This document shows positions 45,727 through 62,968 of a DNA stretch of 64,000 nt, piece after piece. A model generated the notes under the pieces. The model saw only the letters and a list, made by a program, of their open reading frames with translations, was not told the origin of the DNA and made no database searches. Location of the stretch: contig NC_088302.1 of NCBI RefSeq assembly GCF_032854445.1, positions 44,922,521 through 44,986,520 of the forward strand, read 5' to 3'. The translations under genes and the position numbers were made by a program. The DNA comes from Liolophura sinensis (lineage: Eukaryota > Mollusca > Polyplacophora > Chitonida > Chitonidae). The stretch's first letter is position 1. Each line of letters begins with the position of its first letter.

Positions 45727-46129
45727 GATTTTCGGTATATTACTATTGACAGTGAATATTAATGTTTTGCTACCCAGTACACATAAATACACAAGCGCAT
45801 TGTAAGTCAACATGTTTCCTTCCGGTAAGGTTATGCTTCAGTACACACTGCAATGGACATTCAATGCTATGTTGTTACGTTCTGGCTTGGATTTCACTTC
45901 GATTCCTAAAAGTTTCTGTTCTGTGACAGTATTTTCCCAATCAAGAAAAAAAAACCTTTAATCCATTAATTACTTCAAATTCTAGGTCCCCTTTCCTCTT
46001 TTCACAGTTGGAGGCTGACAACAAATTGCCAAGCACATCAGTTCATTATTTCTGCACACATTTCTTCACAGTTCCTTCTTCAAGATGCCAAATTCAAGCA
46101 GTACCTTAAAAGTTTGGAGATGGAGTCAG

Positions 46130-46260
46130 TATCATAACTACACTTAGAATAAAACCCTGACTGACAAGAGGCCACATTTCACCGGTTACGTGTGACCATT
46201 TGCAAGCTATAACACTGTCGTCGCTGCTCTGTTTTTTCTCTACACTGTACGTCTTTAATT
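46130..46260. mobile_element. MITE fragment
   Basis: aataaaaccctgactgacaagaggcc, then gtgtgaccatttgcaagcta, cactgtcgtcgctgctctg: right half of the family at 20508 and 24108, very close to the 109-bp satellite sequence. Confidence 0.6.
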
Positions 46261-47194
46261 ATATCATATCATATAAACATGCGAGTCATCATACCCATAC
46301 ATGCTGATTAACACGCTGTTTGCTTCAACTAACACTGTGTGTGTGGTTGTAGTGAGTTATTTTGAAGCTAATTAAAATACATCAGAATTTTGCCTGATTT
46401 GGACAGAACTGTAAACTTTTTGTCAGGGGCTCTTTACCCACTCCTCTAGATGTCACCATGATTATTGGTGATGGCACCAATAGTAGTAACACAGGCGTAC
46501 GGTAACACTATCGATTGGTACCTGTAGGCATCAGTACCATATGTAACCTACAACAACACACCCACCACTTGTACATCACCACTCGCCACAACAATTACGC
46601 ACGTATATAATGATGCACAGCACAACACGAATTGTGCAGCAAACACACACAATTTTGTGAGAAAAGATAAAAATAATCAGTACATACCAGTATCGCGAAA
46701 ACAGAGACACTTCTCGACATCTCCTCTTCCAAAAATGAGCAGACTGCCATTCTCGTTTCCATTAAGACCACGTGTATTATGGTGAGCATGGTAGAGCGTG
46801 TAGGAACTCACACATATTTAGACTAAACACGTTCGGTTAGCAATTGAACTAAATAATAGCGTCACAAAAATTGTCATATAGACATATTGTCATAGCTGTT
46901 ACGTGTGTTCTTAAATGTGCTTACTTTTCCGTGAAGTGATTCTACATGCTTAGATAGATAAGTGCTTAGCTTTGTGTCATCTTAATGTTTAACTCGGATA
47001 TGGACATATAAATGCCCTATGGCCAATACACGACGCTTACCTATTTACACTGATCGTGTTTAGCAATTAAACATCATGAAACAGATACTTCGTTATTTTT
47101 GCAAAACGCGTTTGGCATCTTGATACATTATGTCACAAGTCAAACTTTTTCAGGTGTCTCCGATGTGTGTTAATCCTTCACACCACATTTAGAG
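46261..47194. other. Unassigned intergenic stretch
   Basis: No supported gene. A short minus-strand frame near 46,760 with a donor-like end is discussed among the rejected items. Confidence 0.4.
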
Positions 47195-47330
47195 TGTATA
47201 CTAAACACCATAAGCTATTCGAAACGGTATGAACTGTAGTTAACGCTATGGGCTATAGTAAATGCTATGGGTTATAGTAAACGCATTGCGCTGTAGTAAA
47301 GGCAATGAGCTAAACAGTCACGCCATGTGC
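47195..47330. repeat. 19-bp degenerate minisatellite, second locus
   Basis: ctatagtaaatgctatgggt, tatagtaaacgcattgcg and similar units match the array at 41655-42325. Confidence 0.75.
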
Positions 47331-48047
47331 TCAGTAATATCAAAGGTCCGATTCTTCACTTGATTTGTCAGTTACGGACTCGAAGACAGCTTACCCAATG
47401 AAATGAACTCTATTATTTGCTATCATAGCTGATGTTCCTCTTGAGACAGCATGTTATCCAACAAAATTACTTTGAAGTTATGACCTACATATGGTATGTT
47501 ATAGCTAGAGCAGGCCAACGTCTTGTTCAGGTATAGCATGTAATAAGTTGTATGAGTTACAAGTAACCAACTTATCACGCACACCTGCGGCAAAAAGTTG
47601 TTGTGGCAAGTTGTGATAACAAGTTGTGGTATCAAGATGTGGGAACAAATTGACTAGGCTACACGTAGCTGACCACCCACCACCTGTGAGGACAACTTGG
47701 TTAAGCTAAACGTAGCTTATCACCCATGCCTGTATTGACTAGATGGCTATGGTGATAAGTTGACAAAGGTACGCGTTGCTGATTACCCACACATATAATC
47801 ACAGGTTGACTAAGCTACACGTAACTGATCACCCACACATGTGGTGATAAGTTGACTATGGTACGCGTAGCTGATTATCCACACCTATAATAATCACAAG
47901 TTGACTAAGCTACACGTAGATAATCACCCATATGTGTGGTCATAAGTCGACTAAGCTACACGTAGCTGATTGCCCACACCCGTAATCACAAACTAATTAA
48001 GCTACAGTTAGCTGATTATCAACACCTATAATCACAAGATGACTAAG

Positions 48048-53742
<5,695 letters not shown>

Positions 53743-53766
<24 letters not shown>

Positions 53767-54062
53767 GGCATCGAATATCTCCACTTTGTTTATTGTTTAT
53801 AGCACTTGCATCATAACGACATCGAGTAGGCAATCTTCACTTAGTAAACATGCATCAAAAGTACGTGCATCAATATCTCCACTGTATAGACTGTCCATAG
53901 CACTGACATCATAACGACATCAAATATATCCACTTTCTAGAGTGTCTATAGTATTTGCATCATGACGACATGGAATATCTCCACTTTGTAGATTGTCTAT
54001 AGCAATCGCATCAAAACCGATATGGAATATCTTAGCTATTCTGAATATCTCCACGACGTATA
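53743..54062. repeat. 51-bp minisatellite overlapping the lectin start codon
   Basis: Units such as caaatatatccactttctag + agtgtctatagtatttgcat + catgacgacat (51 bp), about six degenerate copies. The edge unit near 53743-53790 includes the lectin start codon; the rest would be 5' UTR or promoter. Confidence 0.8.
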
Positions 54063-54334
54063 TTTCATGTAGTATACTTGATAACTGCAGAGAAGAGCTT
54101 GAATTGGTCGCAGTTACAAACAGCATGACTGACAAACCGTTTGGTAGTTAGTGGCCAATATTGAAGAAATAAATGAATTAGTATGTCCGAGTCATTTGTC
54201 AAACTTCCATTCATAATTTAAGTGGTTTGTAATTAAAGGGTTTTCTTCTAAAGGTCATTCTTGTTGTCTGTGTTACTCTCTTGTTTTCAGTCCCTGATAG
54301 CCTATATCATCTGGTATGCATTTAAGCTGGACGT

Positions 54335-54490
54335 GTTTATTTATTTATTTTTTTGATTGGTGGTTTATGCCGAACTCACAAATATTTCATTGATACGACG
54401 GCGGCCATGAGGTATTATAGTGAGAGGAAACCGGGCAGAGCCCGGAGGAAACCCACAACCATCCGCAGGTTGTTGCCAGATACGGCAAAA
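54335..54490 (-). mobile_element. Truncated SINE (family A)
   Basis: tttttttgattggtggttta, tacgacggcggcc, gaggaaaccgggcagagccc, accatccgcaggttgttgcc: 3' two-thirds of family A on the minus strand. Confidence 0.85.
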
Positions 54491-57400
54491 CGTGTTTAAA
54501 GATAGGCTCTTTGGTTTAAAGACAACATGAACGACAAGACACAGTCAGCACCTTGCCAGGCTGTACCCAAAACTATTTTCATTAATTTTTTTTTCAGAAA
54601 TTTTGATGTGCCATAAAATTCTTTTGAAGTAGGATAAAATATGGTGACCTGTTCGGACGACATCTAAATGATGCAAAGTCACATCACCTTCTTCGTAAAA
54701 CTCTCCTCATTTCGCAGCATTTCAATAGTTCTTTCTTCTCTGAATCTTCTCTGATAACTTACCTTGGGATCATTTCAGTAGGTTTTAATGGATTTTTAAT
54801 AGCTCAAAATAATATGAAAAGCCTTTGGAAAATATGAACTAAAGACCAACTCTAGAAAATAACTGATTTTCCTTGAATTAATTAATTTGAAGCATTTTTG
54901 GACAAGTTCGCTGTCAGCTTTTGTTTGAGGCATACATTATTTCACTTTTGCATACTTTAAAAACAAAAACACCAGTGACTGTAAGTGTGTTTAACATAAA
55001 GTTAACAGACATCATTACTCATGTAATCAAATAAACTGACTATCAAAGTAAAATACATCTCTAGGGTCCCGTCTATACACTATATAAAAAGATTCTATCA
55101 TTTGCTCATTCATATGATCAGTTATAAAGTTAAAATCAGCTCTACGGGAGTGGTTTCTCTATAGACAGTCATGTCTTGTTCGCTTCTTATTTTTCGACTA
55201 ATCACATTTCCTCATCTTTCACTCTTCCTGACTGAAGGTAGAGCCAGCTGTTTGCTGTTTAGAACCTTTTGGCTCGACTCACATTAGATTTTTGTTTCAG
55301 ACATAGTTGTTACTACTGCACTGTACGTGTTGACGTGCTTTCTATAGACATACACACATCAAACGATTCACATTAACAAACCAAATTGCTGAACACTTCC
55401 AGTAGATTTTGTTCAAATGTATATTTCTTATAGCCCGAAATAGGATTCTCAGATTCATGAGCTACTTAATAGGTGAAGACAGACATCCATTATCGGAAAA
55501 CCATGGTCAACAATGAACAAGAAAAGTCCAACAGAATGGTATCATGCATTCCTAGTTTTATGATATAGCAGATTGTAGACTGGTGATTGTCAAGGGTTAA
55601 GAATTCATGCCGTTTCATATTTATACAAAGGGAACAGGTCAATGGCCTGACATGAAACACTATGCACATATTTTGCTCATCGACCACAAGACCAGTTTTT
55701 CCTGAATATTTAATAACAGAGTATAGGTCGCTATACCAAACAAACAATGGACACAGTATATTCTCTACTCGAAATGTTAGCAGTTCATACAAGGAAAATT
55801 CATCCATGCTCAGCATGTACATGGACATAACAGGTTACTGTCAAAATCATAGGTTGTGCACGAGTAATGGCACACAGTGTTGCTGCAAAAATACATATCC
55901 ATCAGCATATCCAGAACGAGCAGTACACAAATTGTGTAATTTGTGAAACATATCGACACTTACACGCGTGTTATTAAGGATATATAAATCTATATACAGT
56001 CGTTTTAGACAGTAAATTTAATGACAAATTTTTGTTTCATTAAGGAAACAAAGGGGAGATGTATTTCTAAGACTAGTTTAGCAAAAATAAGCGCAGACTC
56101 ACTGTTCACAGGAGAAATGTATATTTCTTCTAACGTGTTCCTAATGGGAAACACCCAACTAAGACATCAGCTGTGGTTATCAAACTTCTGAATTAATTAT
56201 AATATTCTTATTAATCCAGAGGGAGACTCTATAGAGAGCTGCACAAAGACGTTCAACCGCAGTGAACACATCATGCACTGCTGTGAAAAGGTGGTGCTCG
56301 TGTACTACGTAAGTGTTTCATGAGAACATATATAGCAAAACGTGTGACGTAACATTGGAAAGATTTCCGCTTTGTTAAAGGTGGAGGAGAGTTTTCCGAG
56401 ATTCTCATGCTATCACTGCTCTATTTACATTATCCATAAGTAAGAATAAGTGATTAAGGGGCAAAAGTAGTATGCGCCATCGTTTTCGGCGCGCATTGAA
56501 GCGGCGGCATTGAGGCAGCGTCGTGTCGTTGAGTCCGCGATGCACAGCAGTGCAAACTAAAGGCTATTTGAGGTCAACAGATGGGTGTACCATGTCGGCA
56601 TGTGGATTATCAAGTGACGGGTCCATCACGCCAAAACGGACCAATGCTGGATTGGTGCCTACACGGCGTATGTTATTTAAGCCACTGGTATCAGGTAGTC
56701 CAGCATAAGTGATTGATGCATGTGTTGCTCGGTCGGTGATGACACTAGAATGAGCGTGGTTTAAAACTTTGTGTCTTTCCAGCCTGAATAGCCTACGCAC
56801 CCCGCCCAGGTGGAAAGAATGGGTGGACATCCGTCATCGTCACCGACCTTCGAGGGTACACGTTCGTACACCGTAGTATGTTTGCGGATGGTCTGCCGAC
56901 ACGTCAAGAACCTCCAGCACATTCAACAGTATTATTTAGACACTGTTCTCCCCACGTTGATGTACGAGCAGGTCACTCCGCAGGCGCTTCGTTTCACATG
57001 CATCTACGCTGGTGTAATTCAACAAGTGGTATATGTTTAAGGTACACTGAAGTGTTTGTTTGTTTTTTTTTTTTTTTTGGTTTTTTTTTTTTGTCTGCTG
57101 AGTCTCGTAGGGGGAGGGGACGAGACCATCTCCCAGCCCCAGGGAAATCGACAACTCCTGGGTTTGAATCCTGAAAAATAAAGCTTTACTTGCATTCTTC
57201 CTGTAGAATCAACACATCAATGACATGCTATGGGCTCATACAAATATGGCGTTTCTGGGTAATTTACTCAAGAACAAGACAAATTCTTTCCCATGTATGG
57301 AGACTAGCTCTACAAGTTCATTATTGTGACGATAGGACACGATTTTAGGTAATACCAGCGAAGTCACTGCATTTTAACCGAATGCAGCCATGGTGCTATA

Positions 57401-57700
57401 CATGGGGCGTGAAAGTTGATGTACTATTTAAGCCTGTATGTGAACTGTTGGAATAAAATTCTTAGATGAACTTTTTAGATAAGAAATGAAGAGAGAGAGA
57501 AAATGATGAAAAAATTAAAAAAAACAACTTTTTATTGAAGGAATATAACTGGGAAGTTTACAATTTGGCCCCGCAGAGAAATGGACGCAGTCTTTTTTTT
57601 TTTCTTTCACACATGCAAGCAGTTACTTAAACTCAATACTTGCGACAAGACATTGCGATCATGCTGCACCAGTCATTCTTGGGGTCTGGAAACTACGATG
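54491..57700. other. Unassigned stretch with a GC-rich patch
   Basis: No supported exon. 56460-57010 is clearly more GC-rich and has overlapping open frames on both strands with no motif I recognise; it may be an old transposon fragment. A T-rich run lies at 57061-57092, next to a B box-like gggtttgaatcc at 57157. Confidence 0.35.
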
Positions 57701-57711
57701 GCCCATATACG

Positions 57712-58077
57712 ACATTTTCCTTTATTCTTAACTTTTACAACTTTTTCTCAGGTTTCCACTTGGGTGAAAAGGGTTCTCACCTGGATGAAAACCTTTCTAC
57801 ACTGGTGGAAACTCACGTGATGCAAGAAGCCTCGTTCTCGTTTCCGTGGGCAGAATGATGATGAACAACATGTAAGAACTTCAGCATGAGGGAGAAAGGC
57901 GTGGATGAGACAAGTCACATGGAATTCCACACGACCTCCCTATAGAGTGTCCCAAAAATGTTATATCTGTAACCAAATGATTTCATCTTCCATTTTCCGC
58001 CATAACGTGAGTGAAAACCCTTTCACCCAAGTGAAAACCTAAGAAAAAGTTACAAAAGTTAAGAAAAAGGAAATTGT
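57712..58077. repeat. Long inverted repeat, arms about 70 bp, loop about 225 bp
   Basis: Arm 1 (57712-57780: ttcttaacttttacaacttt, ttctcaggtttccacttggg) pairs with arm 2 (58008-58077: cccaagtgaaaacctaagaa, aaagttacaaaagttaagaa) with only a few mismatches. Confidence 0.85.
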
Positions 58078-58124
58078 CTGGAACCCATGACAGTAAATAC
58101 TATATATTCAGGGACAGCCTTTTT

Positions 58125-58515
58125 TCAACCCCACCTAAGCTGAACTTGAGTTGTTTTGTTTTTTTTTTCAATGTGAAAATAAGAGATTGGCCAAATCTGC
58201 ATCTGCAAGTCAACCTGACGGGCGGTCGCCTGTGCTGTACAGGTCTGATCCGACGATTCACTGGCAAATTGAGCGTGACTAGTAGTGCCCTGCTCTGTAT
58301 CAAGTCCAAAGACCAAGTCTTCTGGTAGCCGAGGGGATCTCCCTTATATCAGTGAAAATGACTAGAATCCAGTAACTAAATTCGCGTTTCGTGCAGTTTT
58401 ATGCGTGGACGACTTTGTTAAGATGCCGCTTCCAGTCATGTTTTTCTCTGGGTCCTAGGTTCCGCAGCATTCTCAAGAACCACTCCATCTGCCTGTTGCC
58501 TTCAGGATTGTAATA
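58125..58515 (-). pseudogene. Gypsy-type integrase relic
   Basis: Minus-strand translation gives NPEGNRQMEWFLRMLRNLGP, then HDWKRHLNKVVHA, a stop, NCTKRE, and in a shifted frame MVFGLDTEQGT. This is the C-terminal part of a Gypsy retrotransposon integrase (usual order NPQGN...W...VHAYNCT...LVFG). A nonsense codon and frameshift show it is dead. Confidence 0.72.
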
Positions 58516-58971
58516 ATTATTTGATTATCCCTATGACTGTAACCATTCAGATTGTCTTGATTGTGAACTGATATCCAGACCTCTTTATCATAAATGCATA
58601 TAGTGATGAATGTAGTCCAATATTAAGATGTGTGAGGGGGGAGTAGGAAGAAGGCGGCGACAGTTTCATCCAAAAGTGTGTATCGATGATGGCCCCAAAA
58701 GCGCAACCAAACGCGGAATTTTAGCAGATTTTCGGAACAGAATTTTATTCCTTCCCCATTAAATACCTCCTTCGAATCTAGATCTGTCACTGTGCATGTA
58801 TGACTTAGTAAAAAGCCTTACACTTGCTTAATTTTTAAATTCGAATTTCAGATATTTTCACAAACTATTTCTATATTTTATGTTTCTTTGTACGCTGAAC
58901 GTTCATTTAGCAAACTTTGTACTGTTCATGAGCCTTGCAGTAAAGTTTATATTTTTATATTAAATGAGAAA

Positions 58972-59004
58972 CCTACAAGTTGGCCACAGTGGCAAACTTG
59001 TAGG
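58972..59004. repeat. 33-bp imperfect palindrome
   Basis: cctacaagttggccac / gtggcaaacttgtagg with one central base and one mismatch per arm. Purpose unknown. Confidence 0.7.
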
Positions 59005-59100
59005 CACATAAAGAATTAATAAATAAACAAACAAACAAGAAAAGACAAAAAAACCAGCAATGATGCTGTCTCTGGGCACGTTTATTTTTATGATACCGGT

Positions 59101-59166
59101 ACTAAGACCGGGGTTAGGGTCTTAAGTAAAATTACTAAGACCGGGGTTAGGGTCTTAAGTAAAATT
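59101..59166. repeat. 33-bp tandem duplication
   Basis: actaagaccggggttagggt + cttaagtaaaatt occurs exactly twice in tandem. The aagacc/ggtctt ends of the inner segment can pair. Confidence 0.9.
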
Positions 59167-59169
59167 GCG

Positions 59170-59510
59170 ACCGGGATGGTCACCGTAGATAGGAAAACTC
59201 TCCAAGGCGTTCTCAGTAACAACAGGCATTTATTACACATAACAACGTGAGAGTGACCAGACTCTGAGGTCCTTACAGGTCAACTCCCTCACCTCCCCTC
59301 TCTTTTAGAAACAACCATATTTATACATACAAGAGTTTGTTTACCTAACTATTAGTAACAGTTGCTGGTCTAAACTTGTTCTTTAATAACAAACACTGAC
59401 TGATTAGTTAAATGTACATGTGGTAAGTTAATCTACTTAACTCTGCATGTTAATGTACATGAATTATTAGGATGACCAGCATATAGCTGGTCATGATACT
59501 TTACGTTTGT
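59170..59510 (-). mobile_element. Possible LTR remnant
   Basis: On the minus strand a TATA-like tataaatatgg is followed about 120 nt later by an AATAAA and a short terminal region, an LTR-like order. It lies on the same strand as, and 5' of, the Gypsy integrase relic. No paired LTR or primer-binding site was found, so this is weak. Confidence 0.25.
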
Positions 59511-59571
59511 GAACAGGGGAGGTAACAAAGAAATGTACTGTCCCCACTATGGACTTCCGTTCTTTTTGGAG

Positions 59572-59658
59572 ATGCATTTCCGGTCTCTGGCTAGACGTCG
59601 GCTGTTCAAGACTGTTATATGTTCATCAACGGTAGGTTGTGGTAGGGAAAGAAGATGA
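59572..59658 (+). promoter_or_regulatory. Possible uORF overlapping the UBR7 start (ATGA)
   Basis: An upstream ATG at 59572 runs 28 codons in frame to TGA at 59656-59658, which overlaps the UBR7 ATG at 59655-59657 by two bases. It matters only if the 5' UTR begins before 59572, which the sequence cannot show. Confidence 0.35.
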
Positions 59659-60037
59659 CAGAGAAGGAAGGAACGCAGCCTGGACAGACTGTCTGTTCGG
59701 ATACGACAGACGATGGAGTGTCGATGGTTGATATTTTAGAAGAAGAAAAACAGCTTGAATCAGATGCAAATGCTGTTCTGGGAGGCAGTGATGATAACAA
59801 CTGTACGTATCCGAATGGATATGTGGGACGCCAAGCTCTGTATGCTTGCACAACTTGTGGTAATGGGCGGGAAGTAGCAGGAATTTGTTTGGCCTGTAGT
59901 CTGAATTGCCACGAAGGACACCAGCTGTATGAGCTGTATACAAAGAGGTTGTTTCGTTGTGACTGTGGAAACAGCAAGTTTCCAGATATGAAGTGCAAGC
60001 TTTTCCCAGACAAAGATGCCACAAACAAACACAACAG
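59655..60037 (+). CDS. UBR7: UBR7 exon 1: UBR box
   Basis: Start ATG at 59655 gives the family-typical acidic N-terminus. Ends AAC AG|gttcgt, a weak but usable donor fixed by homology and by the exon 2 phase. Confidence 0.95.
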
Positions 60038-62968
60038 GTTCGTGAATATAGAAGGTTGAGTGGATAGATTTAGTTTAATTAAATTGAACGTTGAGGCAGG
60101 TAAATATTAGAAATTGTTGAAAATAGACCTCAACGTTTAATTTAATTAGGATTTCAAGCTTACAGTAAAGATTATTATTATTATTAGGCTTCCAAGCTTG
60201 GCTTGGCTTGGCTTGGAAGACCATTGTTCTGGCTCGGATTATTTTCCCTCTTCACTGACAACTTGTTTGATTTTGGGGGAAAACTGCGTATCACAGATGT
60301 TAACTCTCTACACATGAGTATTACCGAATCACTTTGGCTACCTGCTGGAGTGTAAAACTTTATCAACCTGTGACCCACTTTTCGGCCATATTGGAGCAGT
60401 GTGGAAATCTGAACAAAAAATTCTTCTCCAGAGCCACGGAGCTGATTGCATTGATAGTTGATATGCATGTACAAGACTACTGGTGGGTAAAAATTCAAAA
60501 CTGAATGCAAATCGAGCGAGAAATGTGAAAGTAAATGTCATATGACCAGACACCATAATAGCGATGAAGCTGAAAACTGGTCAGCAGATAGATCAACTAT
60601 AGATCTTCATTTTTACTTGTAGAACTGCAGGGCTATGAATGATAGTTTTGCCATTAAGATGATTTTAAAAACTTTTTTTTATTCATAGTCAGCTCGTAAT
60701 TTTGCAATACATGTTATCTCCAAAACTGCTCAAGTTAGAAAAAACAAACTTGACAATTTTAATAGCGAACACACAAACCTTTTGACGTTTTGTGTTGTTT
60801 GGCTAGTCACAGGATTTAGCAGACATTTTGAACTTTGATGATAAGCTTAAACCATCTTTTTCCGTAAATCGGCTAATGACCTTGGGATGAAATTTCACTT
60901 GCATCATTTAGGTGGATTGCCACATCCACATGTATATTGTACAACAGCGTTTTGTTTGGTATGCAAATTGTGCTGTAACTGACCATTGAAATTAGCTTAG
61001 AATAGTTCAAGTCTGAAAACAGTCTCTCCATACATGTGGCCCAGCACTATTATTTGAGAGCAGTGTTTTTTGTTTTTTCTTTTCACTGTCTTTCACCATA
61101 GCCCCAATGAACATCACCCCAAGCAGTCACAGGTTCAAATGCAGTTGATTTCTGCCAATCTTCTCCTTATCATTCTACCAAATTCATTTTGGATTTAATT
61201 ATGGACACTATGGCTCATTTTGTGGGAGATATACGCTGGGCATTGCTGAAATAGTTTTGTTTTTGTTGAAAATACGAGATCTGGTTTCGACAAGGTGCAT
61301 CCAGATCACTTGTTCAGAAACTTCATTGTCTAATGTTGATTACATCTATTTCTTTTTTTTTGTGTCGTATTAAACAAACCTGAGGTCTTTTCAGAAATGC
61401 ATAGAACTGATAGATTTGAACGGTCTGTGGTGGAGTAAGTGGAAAGTTTTAGGAAGTGGACGTTAACAGCTGTGTGTACAGACCACTTGGAAGCCGTATA
61501 AGTCCATGCAATTCTAGTTGTATTAGTGGTAGACAGTGTTATTTTTAGGTTCTAAATTATTTTACCTTGCATAACAGTGGATTTGGATTACGTTACGCTC
61601 TTTCACCATATGCAACTACATGTATATAGCCATTGGAAGGAAGGTAGCCACTATGACCACAACTGCACGGTATTTATAACATCGTTGAATTTTACAACAA
61701 ATGAGTCCAAAGCTCAGGTAGGTTGGTAATCACTAATTTGTGTGTTGGGTGACCGTGAACTCAGACAAGACTCAGATAACTACAAATGGTCATGCTTTTC
61801 CCCAAGTTTCCTCCCACCACAATGGCCGCTGTTGTATTTATAAGTGAAATATCCTTGAGTATAATGTTAAACATGAATCAAATAAATAAATAAAATAACA
61901 ATAAGATAATAATGCTATCGAATATCAGTATATGTATGTCCCTGAAAAATATTGCTAAAACGATGTCCCTCCAGATAGATTCTTACAAGTCATTCATGTA
62001 TCATTGTGGAGGAAGAATAAATTTTACTCTCTTTACTTGTTCATCTTAAGCATGATTAAGGTTTGTGTCACTTACAAGTTTCAATGTTATAATTTTCATG
62101 AGGCTTTGATTTCTGACTTGGAATGTAATGCCACTGCATGTATATTTTGTTGTTTCATGTGTGCATTCATATTTCTCCTTACAGGTACAACCAGAATTTC
62201 AAAGGTGTGTATTGTATCTGCTCAAGGCCTTACCCGGACCCAGAAGATGATGTGGAAGATGAGATGATTCAGTGTGTTGTTTGCGAAGACTGGTTACATG
62301 GCCGACACCTGGCCACCAAGTTCCCACCAGACCAAGACTTTCATGAAATGATCTGCGCTGATTGCATGAAAAAATGTGACTTCTTGTGGGCATACATTCC
62401 TCAGTGTAAAAACACATGTGTTGTATCAAAAGCTGAGGTAGGGTCCCCAGATGATAAAGTTGAAGTGGACATTAAATCTGAAGAGAAAACTGAAGGGTCT
62501 CTGACAGAAGAAGTAAGTGTGAAAAAGGATGATAATGGTGATCTTCATGCCTCCGACAGCTGCCTACTGAAATCTCTACACAACTGTGAAGTTGTTCCTG
62601 GTGACAGTAGCGTTTTCTGGCCTGACGGGTGGCGAAAAAAATTGTGCCAGTGTGCATCATGTTTAGAACTGTACAGTACGTTAGACGTGGGCTTTCTGGT
62701 GGATGAGACTGACCCAGTTCAACATTATGAGGATAAAGGGAAGGCCCAACCTACCAGCTCTCAGTATGACACGGGCATGCAGGCGCTGTCCAGTATGGAC
62801 AGGGTGCAGCTGGGGGAAATGATCCATGGCTATAATGATATGAAGAATTCCCTGAGAGAATATTTGAAAACATTCGCTGAGAACAAACGCATTGTCCGGG
62901 AAGAAGACATTAGAGAATTTTTTGGGCAAATGGAAGCTCGAAAACGCCGCAGAACAGACAACAGCTAA
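59655..62968 (+). CDS. UBR7: UBR7, UBR-box and PHD-finger protein
   Basis: Putative E3 ubiquitin ligase of the N-recognin family; vertebrate UBR7 has been linked to histone H2B ubiquitination and histone handling. Two exons, 59655-60037 and 62185-62968, join in phase 2 (HNR|YNQNF) to give 388 residues, somewhat shorter than human UBR7 (about 425). A conserved MVDILEEEKQLE...AVLGGSD N-terminus precedes the UBR box (CTYPNGYVGRQALYACTTC to RCDCGNSKF), then the PHD finger (YCICSRPYPDPEDDVEDEMI, CVVCEDWLHGRHL, CADCMKKC). An acidic variable linker follows, then the C-terminal block (WPDGWRKKLCQCASCLELY, VDETD, YEDKGK, REDIREFF-like). The 2.15-kb intron separates the UBR box from the PHD finger. AATAAA lies at 63300. 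Confidence 0.97.
60074..60148 (+). other. Intronic hairpin just after the UBR7 exon 1 donor
   Basis: tttaattaaattgaacgttg + agg (60074-60096) pairs with cctcaacgtttaatttaatta (60128-60148), one mismatch, loop about 31 nt. Size resembles a miRNA precursor, but a MITE remnant is equally possible. Confidence 0.45.
61736..61890 (+). mobile_element. Diverged SINE (family A) in the UBR7 intron
   Basis: ccaagtttcctcccaccaca, gtgaaatatccttgagtataatgttaaacatgaatcaaataaataaataa: family A 3' end with many substitutions. Confidence 0.7.
62185..62968 (+). CDS. UBR7: UBR7 exon 2: PHD finger and C-terminus
   Basis: Acceptor atttctccttacag, phase 2 in, stop TAA at 62966. Contains the whole PHD zinc finger and the conserved C-terminal domain. 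Confidence 0.97.

Larger units (their letters stand above)
44866..45738 (-). mobile_element. Composite SINE-array-SINE retroposon with 12-bp TSD
   Basis: On the minus strand: a SINE 5' half, a 29-bp-type array and a complete SINE, 849 bp in all (44878-45726). It is bounded by perfect direct repeats gattttcggtat at 44866-44877 and 45727-45738. The block is the inverted homologue of 14371-17120, matching even irregular units such as gtgatctacggtcg. It begins at the SINE 5' end and finishes at the other SINE's 3' tail, as expected for one read-through RNA inserted by target-primed reverse transcription. Confidence 0.88.

Noticed and set aside
46595-46789. Minus-strand MSRSVSVFAIL with a gtatgt donor, like a signal-peptide exon
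   Set aside because: No partner exon with matching phase was found toward lower coordinates; could be a gene fragment but not supportable.
55490-55946. Overlapping plus and minus frames (112 and 94 codons)
   Set aside because: Neither has a domain or convincing splice sites, and both overlap the same AT-rich sequence.
56460-57010. GC-rich patch with frames on both strands, suspected transposase
   Set aside because: I could not identify a catalytic motif or terminal repeats; left unassigned.
59101-59166. Telomere-like ttaggg
   Set aside because: Only one per 33-bp unit in a two-copy duplication; not a telomeric array.
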